DNA of 64,000 nucleotides from Marinomonas sp. UCMA 3892 (GTDB lineage: Bacteria > Pseudomonadota > Gammaproteobacteria > Pseudomonadales > Marinomonadaceae), in assembly GCF_012726345.1 (NCBI RefSeq), contig NZ_PTXN01000009.1, positions 62,001-126,000 of the forward strand. The letters run 5' to 3'. Shown piece after piece: positions 43,753-52,515 of the stretch; the stretch's first letter is position 1; the number at the start of each line of letters is the position of its first letter. A program made the translations under genes and the position numbers. The notes under the pieces were generated by a model. The model had not been told where the DNA came from. It did no database searches and saw only the letters and a list, made by a program, of their open reading frames with translations.

Positions 43753-44667
43753 ATGAGCTTCGACCCTAAAGAATTCCGTCGCTGCCTAGGAAATTTTGCC
43801 ACAGGCGTGACCGTCATTACCGCCAAGTCCTCTGATGGTACACAGGTGGGCGTAACCGCTAACAGCTTTAACTCCGTGTCTCTTGATCCACCACTGATAC
43901 TTTGGAGCATTGTTAAAACATCCAGCAGTTATGCTGTATTTGAAAATTCGGACCATTTCGCTGTCAATATTTTAGCGGCAGATCAAATTGATCTATCCAA
44001 TAACTTTGCCAAACCAAGTGACGATAAATTTGCCAATGTAGAAACACAGCCCGGTATTGGCGGTGCTCCACTGCTTCAAAATACGGCGGCCAATTTCCAG
44101 TGTGAAAAATACCAAGTTGTCGATGGGGGTGATCACTGGATCATGATTGGTAAAGTGGTTGCATTTGAAAGCCTAGGCCGCGCGCCATTACTTTATGTTC
44201 AGGGCAGCTATGCTGGCGCGATTCCTTTCACTGGTGCCAAAACACCCGCGAAAAACGTTGCCTCGGATAAAACATTAGCGCGTTTACACGACAGTGCTAT
44301 ATATCTAATCCATAAGGTTTTGCAAAAGGTTCAAGAGAACTATCTGCCAAAGCAGTCAGCAACTGGATTAAGCACAAGCGAAGCTCGAATGTTGCTTGTG
44401 TTGAGTGATACTACAGGAATCACCGTCGATGATTTAAGCAATTTGGTTACAATTCCGGCAGTGGATGTGGTTGATGGGGTTGAAAGTTTAAAAGGCTTTG
44501 GCTTGATTAACAGTGATCTCGCACTGACTGAAAAAGGTCACGATATAGCCGAAAGATTATGGGCTATTTCAGATAAGCAGCAAGCTGATATTTTTGCGGA
44601 CTTTAAAGAGGATGAATTAGCCAATTTTAAAAAGCAGCTGCAACAATTACTGAAACAACTCAGTTAA
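43753..44667 (+). CDS. 4-hydroxyphenylacetate 3-hydroxylase reductase component with MarR-like domain (C1 type)
   Basis: A 304-residue two-domain protein. Residues 1 to about 160 are an NADH:flavin reductase (FRRCLGNFATGVTVITAKS, GVTANSFNSVSLDPPLILWSI, NFQCEKYQVVDGGDHWIMIGKV). Residues about 180-304 are a MarR-like winged-helix domain (LSTSEARMLLVLSDTTGITVDDLSNLVTIPAVDVVDGVESLKGFGLI). This architecture is that of A. baumannii C1-HPAH, in which the MarR-like domain binds HPA and relieves autoinhibition of flavin reduction. It supplies reduced flavin to the preceding oxygenase. A strong terminator follows. Confidence 0.88.
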   Translation: MSFDPKEFRRCLGNFATGVTVITAKSSDGTQVGVTANSFNSVSLDPPLILWSIVKTSSSYAVFENSDHFAVNILAADQIDLSNNFAKPSDDKFANVETQPGIGGAPLLQNTAANFQCEKYQVVDGGDHWIMIGKVVAFESLGRAPLLYVQGSYAGAIPFTGAKTPAKNVASDKTLARLHDSAIYLIHKVLQKVQENYLPKQSATGLSTSEARMLLVLSDTTGITVDDLSNLVTIPAVDVVDGVESLKGFGLINSDLALTEKGHDIAERLWAISDKQQADIFADFKEDELANFKKQLQQLLKQLS

Positions 44668-44703
44668 TTATCTACGATTAATCGACCTGTAAAAGCAAAG
44701 CAT

Positions 44704-44730
44704 AAAAAAATCCCCTCGTGGGATTTTTTT
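44704..44730 (+). terminator. Strong terminator after the HPA hydroxylase operon
   Basis: The 11-bp stem AAAAAAATCCC/GGGATTTTTTT has a CTCGT loop and ends in a T run. It sits 37 bp past the reductase stop and just before the promoter of the MFS/hpaR unit. It would function on both strands. Confidence 0.88.
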
Positions 44731-44737
44731 ATATATG

Positions 44738-44765
44738 TATAATAACTTCTTAATTAACAAGTTAA
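44738..44765 (+). promoter_or_regulatory. Promoter and HpaR-type operator of the MFS-hpaR unit
   Basis: A consensus -10 TATAAT (44738-44743) is followed by the palindrome TTAACAAGTTAA (44754-44765), placed near +5 to +16, a position suited to repression. It is 17 bp before the MFS start and would give autoregulation of hpaR, which is encoded next. Confidence 0.6.
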
Positions 44766-44781
44766 ATTATTAGTTATACCA

Positions 44782-45936
44782 ATGATCCCCTTTCCGTATT
44801 TCATTTTGATGGCGATGTGCAGTCCTATCGCCCTGAATGCCATTTTGCCGGCTTTACCGGATATCGCTAAACAACTAGGCATTGACTCATCAACGGTACA
44901 ATTAAACTATTCTCTTTATTTAGCCGCGCTTGCCTTAGGCCAGTTTTCTGTAGGAGCCGTCATTGCCAGACTCGGAAACCGCTCTACCATTATATTAGGC
45001 ATCTCTTTCTTTGTGCTTGGTGGATTAATCGCGTTGGCAACAGAGCAGTTATTTTTTATGCTGCTGGGTCGGGTACTGCAAGGTATTGGTGGCGCCTTTA
45101 CCCTTTCAATGTCCAGAGCATTATTGGTCGCCAGTTCTGGCGGAAAGCGCGCGTCACAGCAAATGGGTTATCTGGTCATGGCCATCGCCTTATCACAAGG
45201 CATTGCTCCCTTAATTGGTGGCTCATTGAATACCCATATAGGTTGGCAAGCTATCTTTGCTCTTTCAGCCATTCAAGGGGCTATTTTACTGTTTTTTAGT
45301 CTAAAACTGATTCAACCAGCGGCGCAAAAACCACCTAAGTTACCATTAAAAATGTTGCTTAGTCATTATATGAGCCTCATTCGTCTGTCTTCTTTTAGAC
45401 ATTACGCCATGGCAAATACACTGATCGCTCTGTGTTTTTATCTGTTTATTAGTGCCTCTCCCTATCTAACCAAAGACCTGAGCGACAACAGGCTCGCTTA
45501 TGGTTATTGGTTCATCTTGGTGTCTGGCGCCTTTATGCTGGGTGGATACCTAAGTACATTATTTAATAAGCGATTGGCGTTAGATAAATCCATCCAACTT
45601 GGAAATTACTTATGCATTCTTGGCGCCACGGCTTTATTGATACTGCAACTTAGCATGCCGATGAGTTTTGCCTCACTCTTTTTACCCATGTCTGTCATTA
45701 CGCTGGGGCGCGGTATCAGCCAAGCAAGCTATCAAAGCGCTGCCATAGCAACGGCCGATAAATTATCAGGCATGGCCTCAGGATTACTCGGTTTTCTCCA
45801 ATTAAGTTTTGGGGCAATTTTTTCTCAAGTTGTTCCCTTATTGATCGACCTGCATCCTCATGCCATTGGCTTTGCCATCTTGGGCTGTACCCTTTTAGCG
45901 ACCATGGTCCATAGAAATATACGAACAATGAAATAA
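44782..45936 (+). CDS. MFS transporter, Bcr/CflA type
   Basis: A 384-residue MFS protein with twelve predicted membrane segments. LNAILPALPDIAKQLGIDSSTVQLNYSLYLAALALGQFSVG is the first helix pair and GRVLQGIGGAFTLSMSRALLV the motif near residue 97. It belongs to the same efflux subfamily as the gene at 35925, and both share the exact operator TTAACAAGTTAA. It is upstream of hpaR on the same strand (79-bp gap). A role in exporting catecholic or phenolic compounds under HpaR control is inferred. A short leader (5 codons) before TM1 supports the ATG at 44782. Confidence 0.87.
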   Translation: MIPFPYFILMAMCSPIALNAILPALPDIAKQLGIDSSTVQLNYSLYLAALALGQFSVGAVIARLGNRSTIILGISFFVLGGLIALATEQLFFMLLGRVLQGIGGAFTLSMSRALLVASSGGKRASQQMGYLVMAIALSQGIAPLIGGSLNTHIGWQAIFALSAIQGAILLFFSLKLIQPAAQKPPKLPLKMLLSHYMSLIRLSSFRHYAMANTLIALCFYLFISASPYLTKDLSDNRLAYGYWFILVSGAFMLGGYLSTLFNKRLALDKSIQLGNYLCILGATALLILQLSMPMSFASLFLPMSVITLGRGISQASYQSAAIATADKLSGMASGLLGFLQLSFGAIFSQVVPLLIDLHPHAIGFAILGCTLLATMVHRNIRTMK

Positions 45937-46014
45937 CACACCTGTGCGCTAGCATTTATTTATGAAACGTATTTGATACTATCAAAATCATATTTTAGGA
46001 ATTATCGAGATTAC

Positions 46015-46437
46015 ATGAAAAGATTAGAAGACTCCCTAACACTGCAATTGTTAAGAGCACGTGAATCATCCATGACTTTTTTTAGACCTGTACTGCAAAA
46101 GGCAGGTTTTACCGAACAACAATGGCGAGTCTTACGGGTTTTAAATGATCATGAAGAACTAGAGGCTAAACAACTGGCTCATCTATGCTGCATTCTTAGC
46201 CCAAGTTTGACGCGAATTATTACGCGCTTTGAAGAAGATGGCTTTATCATTCGCAAAAAATCACCAACGGATCAGCGTATCTCTTTGCTTTCTTTAACCC
46301 CTATGGCGATGAAAATTGTTAAAGAGTTCCGTCCAGAAGTGGATGCCGCTTACCAACGCATCATCGAAAAGCTAGGGGAAGACAAACTAAAAGAACTTAG
46401 CCGACTGTTGAGCGATATTATTGCTCTAGAAAGCTAA
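46015..46437 (+). CDS. hpaR: MarR-family repressor HpaR of homoprotocatechuate degradation
   Basis: The ATG at 46015 (MKRLEDSLTLQLLRARESSMTFFRPVLQ) gives 140 residues; the 14 codons upstream are not conserved. The sequence follows HpaR closely: the 'LxxxRE' N-terminal helix, FTEQQWRVLRVLNDHEELEAKQLAHLCCILSPSLTRIITRFEEDGFIIRKKSPTDQRISLLSLT for the winged helix with its wing, and a C-terminal dimer helix. HpaR represses hpa operons and is released by homoprotocatechuate-pathway ligands. Seven copies of a MarR-length palindrome around this locus are its presumed operators. The gene is convergent with the broken AraC gene. Confidence 0.9.
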   Translation: MKRLEDSLTLQLLRARESSMTFFRPVLQKAGFTEQQWRVLRVLNDHEELEAKQLAHLCCILSPSLTRIITRFEEDGFIIRKKSPTDQRISLLSLTPMAMKIVKEFRPEVDAAYQRIIEKLGEDKLKELSRLLSDIIALES

Positions 46438-46460
46438 GCAATCCTGATAATAAGCAGTTC

Positions 46461-47411
46461 TCAGACAAGATTCTGCCTTTTTTGTTGTCTGGTTAAATGA
46501 GGAGACTCATTAAAATACTGCTTATAGGCTCGACTAAAATGTGAAGAGTGATTGAATCCCCACTTATAAGCGATGTCGGTGATACTCAAATTATCCAAAT
46601 TCAATATATCTTCACGGCTTTTATGCAACCTTGATTGCCAAACATACCGGCTCATCGTCATACCATGAGCTGCGAACGCTCGAGATATTTGACGACAAGA
46701 CACGGATAATTGTTTGCTTATCATTTCAGCATTCAAATCCGGTGAGGTTAAATGTTGTTCGATTAATGCTTTGCATTTGAAAAACAATAAATGTCGATTT
46801 TTCTGATTGAACTTCGCGCCATGTAATCCAGACAGTACTTGAATATGATGCATCACCTCTTCTGCTTTTAATTGAAAAGCATGATGGCTAACGGGGTTAC
46901 TCTCTAATAATTTGAAAATTGCACTTGTTGACGAAGTACCACATTGCAAAGTGCGATCTACTTTAATAAGGCCATCGACAACCCCTAACTCCCGCTCCAC
47001 AATAGATCGCGGCACATCCAAAACATACATTCCCATATTCTCGGGAAATCCATGTCCATAAGGTTTTGCAGTGTCATAAATGACCATATCTCCTGGCATA
47101 TGACTCGCGCAATTTACACCTTAATATGAATAACCATTCCCCTTTGTCATTAGACAAACGAAGAAACCATCGCGGCTATCTTCATCAATATCAATACGGC
47201 TGCGTTGCACAGAGTGCCTATTCGCCTCAATATAATTCACATTAATGATATCACCGTGAGAATGTCGTAATTCCGCCTCCAGTGGTGAATCTGACGACAC
47301 AGGACAATCAATATGAATCACATACTGGTTAACGGCTTTTTCCCAATAATGGTGTCGAGACATAAGATCTATATCTCGAGTAGATACTCGGACTTGTCCT
47401 GAAAATGACAT
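46461..47411 (-). pseudogene. AraC-family regulator interrupted by one in-frame nonsense codon
   Basis: Residues 1-96 (start at 47411, MSFSGQVRVSTRDIDLMSRHHYW) end at TAA 47123-47121. Translation in the same frame continues after the stop through GVNCASHMPGDMVIYDTAKPYGHG to a complete AraC DNA-binding domain (QISRAFAAHGMTMSRYVW, ITDIAYKWGFNHSSHFSRAYKQYFNESP). Read through, the gene would encode 316 codons, the normal length. The stop differs from CAA (Gln) by one base, and Gln is plausible in GYSY-Q. So this is a recent nonsense mutation, a read-through codon, or a sequencing error. The downstream part also has an ATG at 47099 that might yield a truncated DNA-binding protein of 212 residues. 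The ligand is unknown. Confidence 0.8.
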
Positions 47412-47493
47412 AAATCCCTCAATGTAGTTTTTGTTTTTAAGGATGCATATCTAAAATGATGTCACTTGGATCATAACCCTAGCCAAATATTTA

Positions 47494-47507
47494 GTAAACA
47501 TGTTAAC
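47494..47507. promoter_or_regulatory. HpaR-type operator GTAAACATGTTAAC between the AraC and GMC genes
   Basis: It differs by one base from the perfect 14-mer GTTAACATGTTAAC. It lies 83 bp before the AraC start and 143 bp before the GMC oxidoreductase start. A TTGACA hexamer (47512-47517) follows on the plus strand. Confidence 0.5.
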
Positions 47508-47649
47508 TAAATTGACAGCTACGTGTCTTGGCAAAATGTCCTGCTGAGTCAAATCCCCCGTCTGATGAGATCAATTTTCTCTTTCAATAAAGCCCTATCC
47601 TCATCCATATCAACACCCAAACATAAGAATAAGAGCAAGAGGTTTACTC

Positions 47650-49239
47650 ATGAAGTCCATTGATTTCATCGTCGTTGGCGGTGGCTCATCAGGTTGCACC
47701 GTAACACACAGGCTTGTAAAAGCAGGTTTTCAAGTAGTTTTGCTGGAAGATGGTCCAAAAGACGATTCTATATTCGTCCAAATGCCTGCCACTTTCATTC
47801 GTGTTATTGGGTCAAAGCGATCCGTGATATATGAAAGCGAACCCCAACCCGACGCTGGCGGCCGAAAAACCTATGTGCTACAAGGCCGCACACTCGGTGG
47901 AGGTAGCTCAATCAATGCCATGCTTTACATCCGTGGCCAGAAAGAAGATTACGATGAATGGGAGCGCAACGGCTGCGATGGCTGGGGTTGGGAAAATGTC
48001 CTAGCAAGCTTTAAACGCTCAGAAAACCATATGCGTCTAAGCGAGCCATTTCACGGCACGAATGGCCCTTTGCGTGTAAGCGACACTCGTTTTAGACACC
48101 CCCTCAGCCAAGCTTTTTTAAAAGCCGCACAACAAACGGGCATCCCTTATAACGATGATTTTAACGGTGAAAAACAAGATGGAATTGGCTTCTATCACAC
48201 CACGACTTTTGATGGTCGTCGTGGTAGTACCGCTGCAACGTACCTCAACGAGGTAGAGAACGCGCCAAACCTAGAAATCCGCACAGGATGTTACGTTAAC
48301 AAGATCATCTTTGATGCTAATAACAACGCGACAGGTATTGAGTTGCGTAATGAGTCCGGCAAAATAGAAATACTTTCGGTGAAGAAAGAAGTCATCCTAG
48401 CCGCTGGCGCGTTATCCACACCCAAAATATTAATGCTGTCGGGGGTTGGTCCAAAAGAGCAGTTATCTAAACACGGCATATCAACGCTTTACGACTCTCC
48501 AGAAGTGGGCGAAAACTATCAGGACCACCTAGAAGTCAGTATCTATGGTCGAGCGAAACATCCAATTAGCTTACTTGGCAGCGATAAAGGCCTCAAAGCA
48601 CTGTCCTATGGTTTCCAGTGGACTTGTTTTAAAACAGGTTTATTGACTTCTAACGTTGTTGAGTCTGGTGGCTTTGTGGATACTAGCAACTGTGGCCGTC
48701 CTGATATTCAATTCCATGTACTGCCTACTTTGGTTGGTGACGTAGACCGCGAGCCCATTGAAGGTCACGGCATTTCCATCAACCCTTGTTTCTTACGTCC
48801 TAAATCCCGAGGTTTCGCCCGACTACGCAGTGCAAACCCAACAGATTCAATGATTTTCGAAAGTGGTGCGTTATCACATCGTGACGACGTTGATACGCTT
48901 ATCCGTGGTGTTAAATTGGCCCGCAAGATTATACGGGCACCGGCCATGGCAGAACTGATCAGCGAAGAACTTCGTCCCTCCGCCAAAGAAGATATTTCAG
49001 ATGCTGAAATCGAAGCCCACATTCGCAGCCATGCTAAAACCGTCTACCACCCTGTTGGCACTTGCCGCATGGGCTCTGATGAACAAGCTGTTGTCGACAC
49101 TAAGCTCCGTGTTAATGGTGTCAAAGGAGTACGTATCTGCGATGCCTCTATTATGCCAACTATTATCTCGGGGAATACCAATGCTCCGACGATTATGATC
49201 GCAGAACGTTGCGCTGAATTTATCCTCAACGAAGAATAA
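47650..49239 (+). CDS. GMC-family oxidoreductase (choline/alcohol dehydrogenase-like)
   Basis: A 529-residue GMC flavoprotein oxidising an alcohol. The ADP-binding motif DFIVVGGGSSGCTVTHRLVKAGFQVVLLEDGP is at residues 5-36, the GMC signature QGRTLGGGSSINAMLYIRGQKEDYDEWE at 78-106, and the catalytic His467 in VYHPVGTCRMG with SGNTNAPTIMIAERCA near 507. It resembles alcohol/choline dehydrogenases with no special substrate determinant visible. An HpaR-type palindrome upstream ties it to the aromatic regulon, so an arylalkyl alcohol such as tyrosol (4-hydroxyphenylethanol) is a reasonable hypothesis. A terminator follows the stop. Confidence 0.9.
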   Translation: MKSIDFIVVGGGSSGCTVTHRLVKAGFQVVLLEDGPKDDSIFVQMPATFIRVIGSKRSVIYESEPQPDAGGRKTYVLQGRTLGGGSSINAMLYIRGQKEDYDEWERNGCDGWGWENVLASFKRSENHMRLSEPFHGTNGPLRVSDTRFRHPLSQAFLKAAQQTGIPYNDDFNGEKQDGIGFYHTTTFDGRRGSTAATYLNEVENAPNLEIRTGCYVNKIIFDANNNATGIELRNESGKIEILSVKKEVILAAGALSTPKILMLSGVGPKEQLSKHGISTLYDSPEVGENYQDHLEVSIYGRAKHPISLLGSDKGLKALSYGFQWTCFKTGLLTSNVVESGGFVDTSNCGRPDIQFHVLPTLVGDVDREPIEGHGISINPCFLRPKSRGFARLRSANPTDSMIFESGALSHRDDVDTLIRGVKLARKIIRAPAMAELISEELRPSAKEDISDAEIEAHIRSHAKTVYHPVGTCRMGSDEQAVVDTKLRVNGVKGVRICDASIMPTIISGNTNAPTIMIAERCAEFILNEE

Positions 49240-49260
49240 CGAACAAGAGCCATCATCATC

Positions 49261-49290
49261 AAAAACAGGCGGTTTTCACAGCCTGTTTTT
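49261..49290. terminator. Bidirectional terminator between GMC and LLM genes
   Basis: The perfect 10-bp stem AAAAACAGGC/GCCTGTTTTT with a 10-nt loop gives a T run on either strand. It sits between the two convergent genes. Confidence 0.85.
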
Positions 49291-49318
49291 ATTTGTACGT
49301 CATGGTGAGTACTAGAGC

Positions 49319-50326
49319 TTATAAGTTGTTTGCCAACAAACGGTAACTGTCTAGACGATCGGCTTGACTATGGGTAACCGTTACTAAAGAGATTTCATCA
49401 ACGTTGAATGACCTTGCAAGGTCATTCATTTCAACCCAACATTGTTCTGGTGTACCAATGGTATAGCTGGCTTCAATTCGATCAAACAAGGCTTGATGAG
49501 AGACAGGCATATCGCGATATCTATCACGAACTTGAGCTGGTGTTAAAAAGTCTTCCCGCTGACCTATTTGAGTGGCAAATTTACGATACACCGCCGTTCC
49601 CGCTCTGAGCTTGGCTTCCTCTCCTGTTTCTGCACAAATACAAGCAATAGCCAACATCCTTTGTAATGGACGTTCATGCCCAGCCTGTTGCCACGTTTTC
49701 TGATGCGCGTCAAAAATACGCGGATGACAATTTTCAGAATCAATAAATCGAGCCAAAGCCAAATGATAGCCCAGCTGTCCCGCCAACTCTGCACTGCCAC
49801 CACTGGAACCAAGCATCCATAAATCGGGCACATCAACGACTTCTGGCATCACATGTATCGCGCCAAAAGGATGGTCTTCCTCAAAAGAGCCATGAATAAA
49901 ACTTTCCAGCAATGCCGCTTGTTCTGCATAAAACTGACCACTCGACGCTTTATTTGGAAAGGCCAAAGCGGCGGATGTCATCGCCGAACCACCAGGTGCA
50001 CGCCCAACCCCAAGGTCGATACGCCCGGGGAAAAGTGAGGCCAACATGGCAAAGCACTCAGCCACTTTTAACGGACTATAATTAGATAACATCACGCCGC
50101 CACTGCCGACTTTGATGCGTTTAGTAATACTGGCCAAATGAGCCACTAAGATCTCAGGACAAGGATTAGCAAAATGCACGCTATCATGATGTTCCGCAAC
50201 CCAATAACGATGGTAATTCCATTCATCACAATACTTTGCTAACTCCACGGTTAATGAAGGAGCCGCTTTTTTATTATGGGAGCCATGTACTGGTGTTTGG
50301 TCCACAACGGACAATTTTATCTTCAT
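49319..50326 (-). CDS. LLM-class flavin-dependent oxidoreductase (luciferase-like monooxygenase)
   Basis: A 335-residue bacterial-luciferase-like protein of the YhbW/'alternative alpha-beta' group. Signature stretches are LSVVDQTPVHGSHNKKAA near the N-terminus, YHRYWVAEHHDSVHFANPCPEILVAHLASITKRIKVGSGGVMLSNYSPLKVAECFAMLASLFPGRIDLGVGRAPGG near 40-112, and LWMLGSSGGSAELAGQLG near 168. The group uses FMN, and most members lack defined substrates. The gene is alone on its strand. An HpaR-type palindrome lies 28 bp upstream of its start, suggesting a link to the aromatic pathway. Confidence 0.87.
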   Translation of the reverse strand: MKIKLSVVDQTPVHGSHNKKAAPSLTVELAKYCDEWNYHRYWVAEHHDSVHFANPCPEILVAHLASITKRIKVGSGGVMLSNYSPLKVAECFAMLASLFPGRIDLGVGRAPGGSAMTSAALAFPNKASSGQFYAEQAALLESFIHGSFEEDHPFGAIHVMPEVVDVPDLWMLGSSGGSAELAGQLGYHLALARFIDSENCHPRIFDAHQKTWQQAGHERPLQRMLAIACICAETGEEAKLRAGTAVYRKFATQIGQREDFLTPAQVRDRYRDMPVSHQALFDRIEASYTIGTPEQCWVEMNDLARSFNVDEISLVTVTHSQADRLDSYRLLANNL

Positions 50327-50353
50327 AGATCGCTCTCATCATTAAAAAAATAA

Positions 50354-50365
50354 TTAACATGTTAA
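50354..50365. promoter_or_regulatory. HpaR-type operator TTAACATGTTAA between LLM and FAD-monooxygenase genes
   Basis: A perfect 12-bp palindrome. It lies 28 bp upstream of the LLM start (minus strand) and 129 bp upstream of the FAD monooxygenase start, so the LLM gene is its more likely target. Confidence 0.6.
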
Positions 50366-50493
50366 CTTATTTATTCTGATTGATGAAGTTTCACTAAGCC
50401 CCCATTTTTAGATGACATATCCCATTAGCTAATCCACGTACTCTTTACCTCATCAGTAAACGAACCAGCCAACTAATAAGAAAAAAGGATAAT

Positions 50494-52425
50494 ATGATGC
50501 AATATCACCTCAATGGTTTTAAGCCCGGTAACTATCAAGTTCCAGATTCCGTACGACTACCTGCTGCTCCACCAGCTATTGTTGACTTGCCCAAAAAAGT
50601 CGATGTGTTAATTGTGGGCTGTGGCCCTGCAGGACTAGCCTTAGCAAGGCAACTGTCGGAGTTTTCTGATATTACAACTTGCATCGTTGAACTTAAGTCC
50701 GGCCCCTTATTATTTGGTCAGGCAGATGGTATATCTTGTCGCACAATGGAAATCATGGAAGCATTTAATTGTAGCGAAATGCTTGTTAAGGAAACCTACC
50801 AGCTTAATAGAAATGCTTTCTGGGAGCCGGATGATAAGCAACCAGAGAACATAAAACGTACTCACAAAGTTCCTGACGCAAGAATTGGGCTCTCCGAATT
50901 TTCCCATGGGGTTGTAAATCAAGCTCGTCTGCAAGATTTATTACTTGAAGGCATGGAAAATTCAATCACGAAACTTGTTCCCCATTACAATCGTCGGCTA
51001 CTTGAGCTGCATGTTGACCCTAATCTTACTCAAGATTTGAATGCCCACCCTATTACGGCAAAATTCGCACGCCACGACATGTCACAATCAAGCAATGTCG
51101 AGACTATCCAAGCGCGATATGTCGTAGGTTGTGATGGTGCTAGAAGTGCAGTCCGTAAAAATCTATCAATAATGCTAGAAGGTGACTCAGCCAACAAAGC
51201 ATGGGGAGTCATGGATGTTTTATTAGTGACAGACTTTCCCGATATCAGAGTGAAGTGCTTTATCCAATCAAAAGAAAACGGCGCCGTAATGCTCGTTCCC
51301 CGTGAAGGTGGTTATCTAGTCAGACTATATGTAGAACTCGGCCTGCTGGAGAAAGATCAAAGAGCATCTCATCTTGACCTTACCATTGAAGATATTATTG
51401 AAAAAGCACAACTCATTATGACGCCTTATCAAATGGATGTTAAAGAGGTTGCTTGGTGGTCTATCTATGAGGTTGGTCAACGAGTAGCAGATCGCTTTGA
51501 TGATACACCTGCTGATAATTCAGAAGGTTTGATTCCTCGTGCATTTGTTGCAGGTGACGCCTGCCATACACACAGTCCAAAAGGTGGATGGGGACTAAAT
51601 ACCTCACTACCAGATACTTTCAACTTGGGGTGGAAGCTAGCAGCTGTTTTATTGGGCAAAAGTCAGCCTAAATTGCTACAAACATACTCTTCGGAAAGAC
51701 GAAAAGTGGCGCAACAACTCATTAATGCAGATAAACAAATGTCCAGTCTGGTGGCAACTCGACCTACTGCTAAGTCCGGTGCTATACAAGCCAAGACCAA
51801 TACGGCTGATATTGAAGAATTCATTGCCAGACAAAACGGTTTTATTGCCGGAACCTCCATTCAATATGACGCTTCATTTATCTGTACAGGGCACACACAT
51901 CAAGACTTGGCGACCGGATTTATCATAGGCCAACGCTTCCACTCAGCAACCGCCATTCGAGTTGCAGATGGTAGACGACAACATTTAGGACATCTGAATA
52001 AAGCAGATGGTCGCTGGCGTATTTTCATTTTTGGAAATCAACAAAATCCAATGGATACCACTTCAGATTCGTACAAGCTTATAGATTTTCTAGATCGCTC
52101 TGAATCTTCTCCTGTCCGAAAATACACCTCAAGCAGTAGCGACATTGACTCTGTCATTGATATCTATGCTGTCTTTCAGCAACAAGATTTATCCATAGAA
52201 AATATGCCTAATTTCTTATGGCCAGCAAAAGGAAAATACGGGCTAAGAGATTACGAAAAGGTGTTCCATACAGAAGAAGGTAACGATATATTTGAGCAAC
52301 GTGGTATCAATCGCTCAAACGGCTGTATGGTTGTAGTACGTCCAGATCAGCATATTGCTAATATATTACCTCTCAATGCTTTTGATGAATTGAGTGATTT
52401 TTTTGATGGTTTCATGATTTCCTAA
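50494..52425 (+). CDS. FAD-dependent aromatic monooxygenase (phenol 2-monooxygenase-like)
   Basis: A 643-residue class A flavoprotein hydroxylase with the three-domain layout of phenol 2-monooxygenase and 3-hydroxybenzoate 4-hydroxylase. The Rossmann motif VDVLIVGCGPAGLALARQLSEF is at 36-57, the DG motif ARYVVGCDGARSAVRKNL near 207, and the second FAD motif AFVAGDACHTHSPKGGWGLNTSLPDTFNLGWKLAAVLLGK near 350-389. A C-terminal thioredoxin-like domain (about 450-643) follows. In most relatives the loop reads GQGMN; GWGLN here may change substrate choice. Neighbours suggest a hydroxyphenyl substrate, perhaps a side-branch of HPA or tyramine metabolism. A LuxR gene follows in the same direction. 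Confidence 0.88.
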   Translation: MMQYHLNGFKPGNYQVPDSVRLPAAPPAIVDLPKKVDVLIVGCGPAGLALARQLSEFSDITTCIVELKSGPLLFGQADGISCRTMEIMEAFNCSEMLVKETYQLNRNAFWEPDDKQPENIKRTHKVPDARIGLSEFSHGVVNQARLQDLLLEGMENSITKLVPHYNRRLLELHVDPNLTQDLNAHPITAKFARHDMSQSSNVETIQARYVVGCDGARSAVRKNLSIMLEGDSANKAWGVMDVLLVTDFPDIRVKCFIQSKENGAVMLVPREGGYLVRLYVELGLLEKDQRASHLDLTIEDIIEKAQLIMTPYQMDVKEVAWWSIYEVGQRVADRFDDTPADNSEGLIPRAFVAGDACHTHSPKGGWGLNTSLPDTFNLGWKLAAVLLGKSQPKLLQTYSSERRKVAQQLINADKQMSSLVATRPTAKSGAIQAKTNTADIEEFIARQNGFIAGTSIQYDASFICTGHTHQDLATGFIIGQRFHSATAIRVADGRRQHLGHLNKADGRWRIFIFGNQQNPMDTTSDSYKLIDFLDRSESSPVRKYTSSSSDIDSVIDIYAVFQQQDLSIENMPNFLWPAKGKYGLRDYEKVFHTEEGNDIFEQRGINRSNGCMVVVRPDQHIANILPLNAFDELSDFFDGFMIS

Positions 52426-52515
52426 AATAAGAATAAATACTCTGAAGTGTCTCTTAAATGATGAATTAATAGAGACACTAACTTAAATCACAACATTGGG
52501 CAGTTTAAAGAGTAT

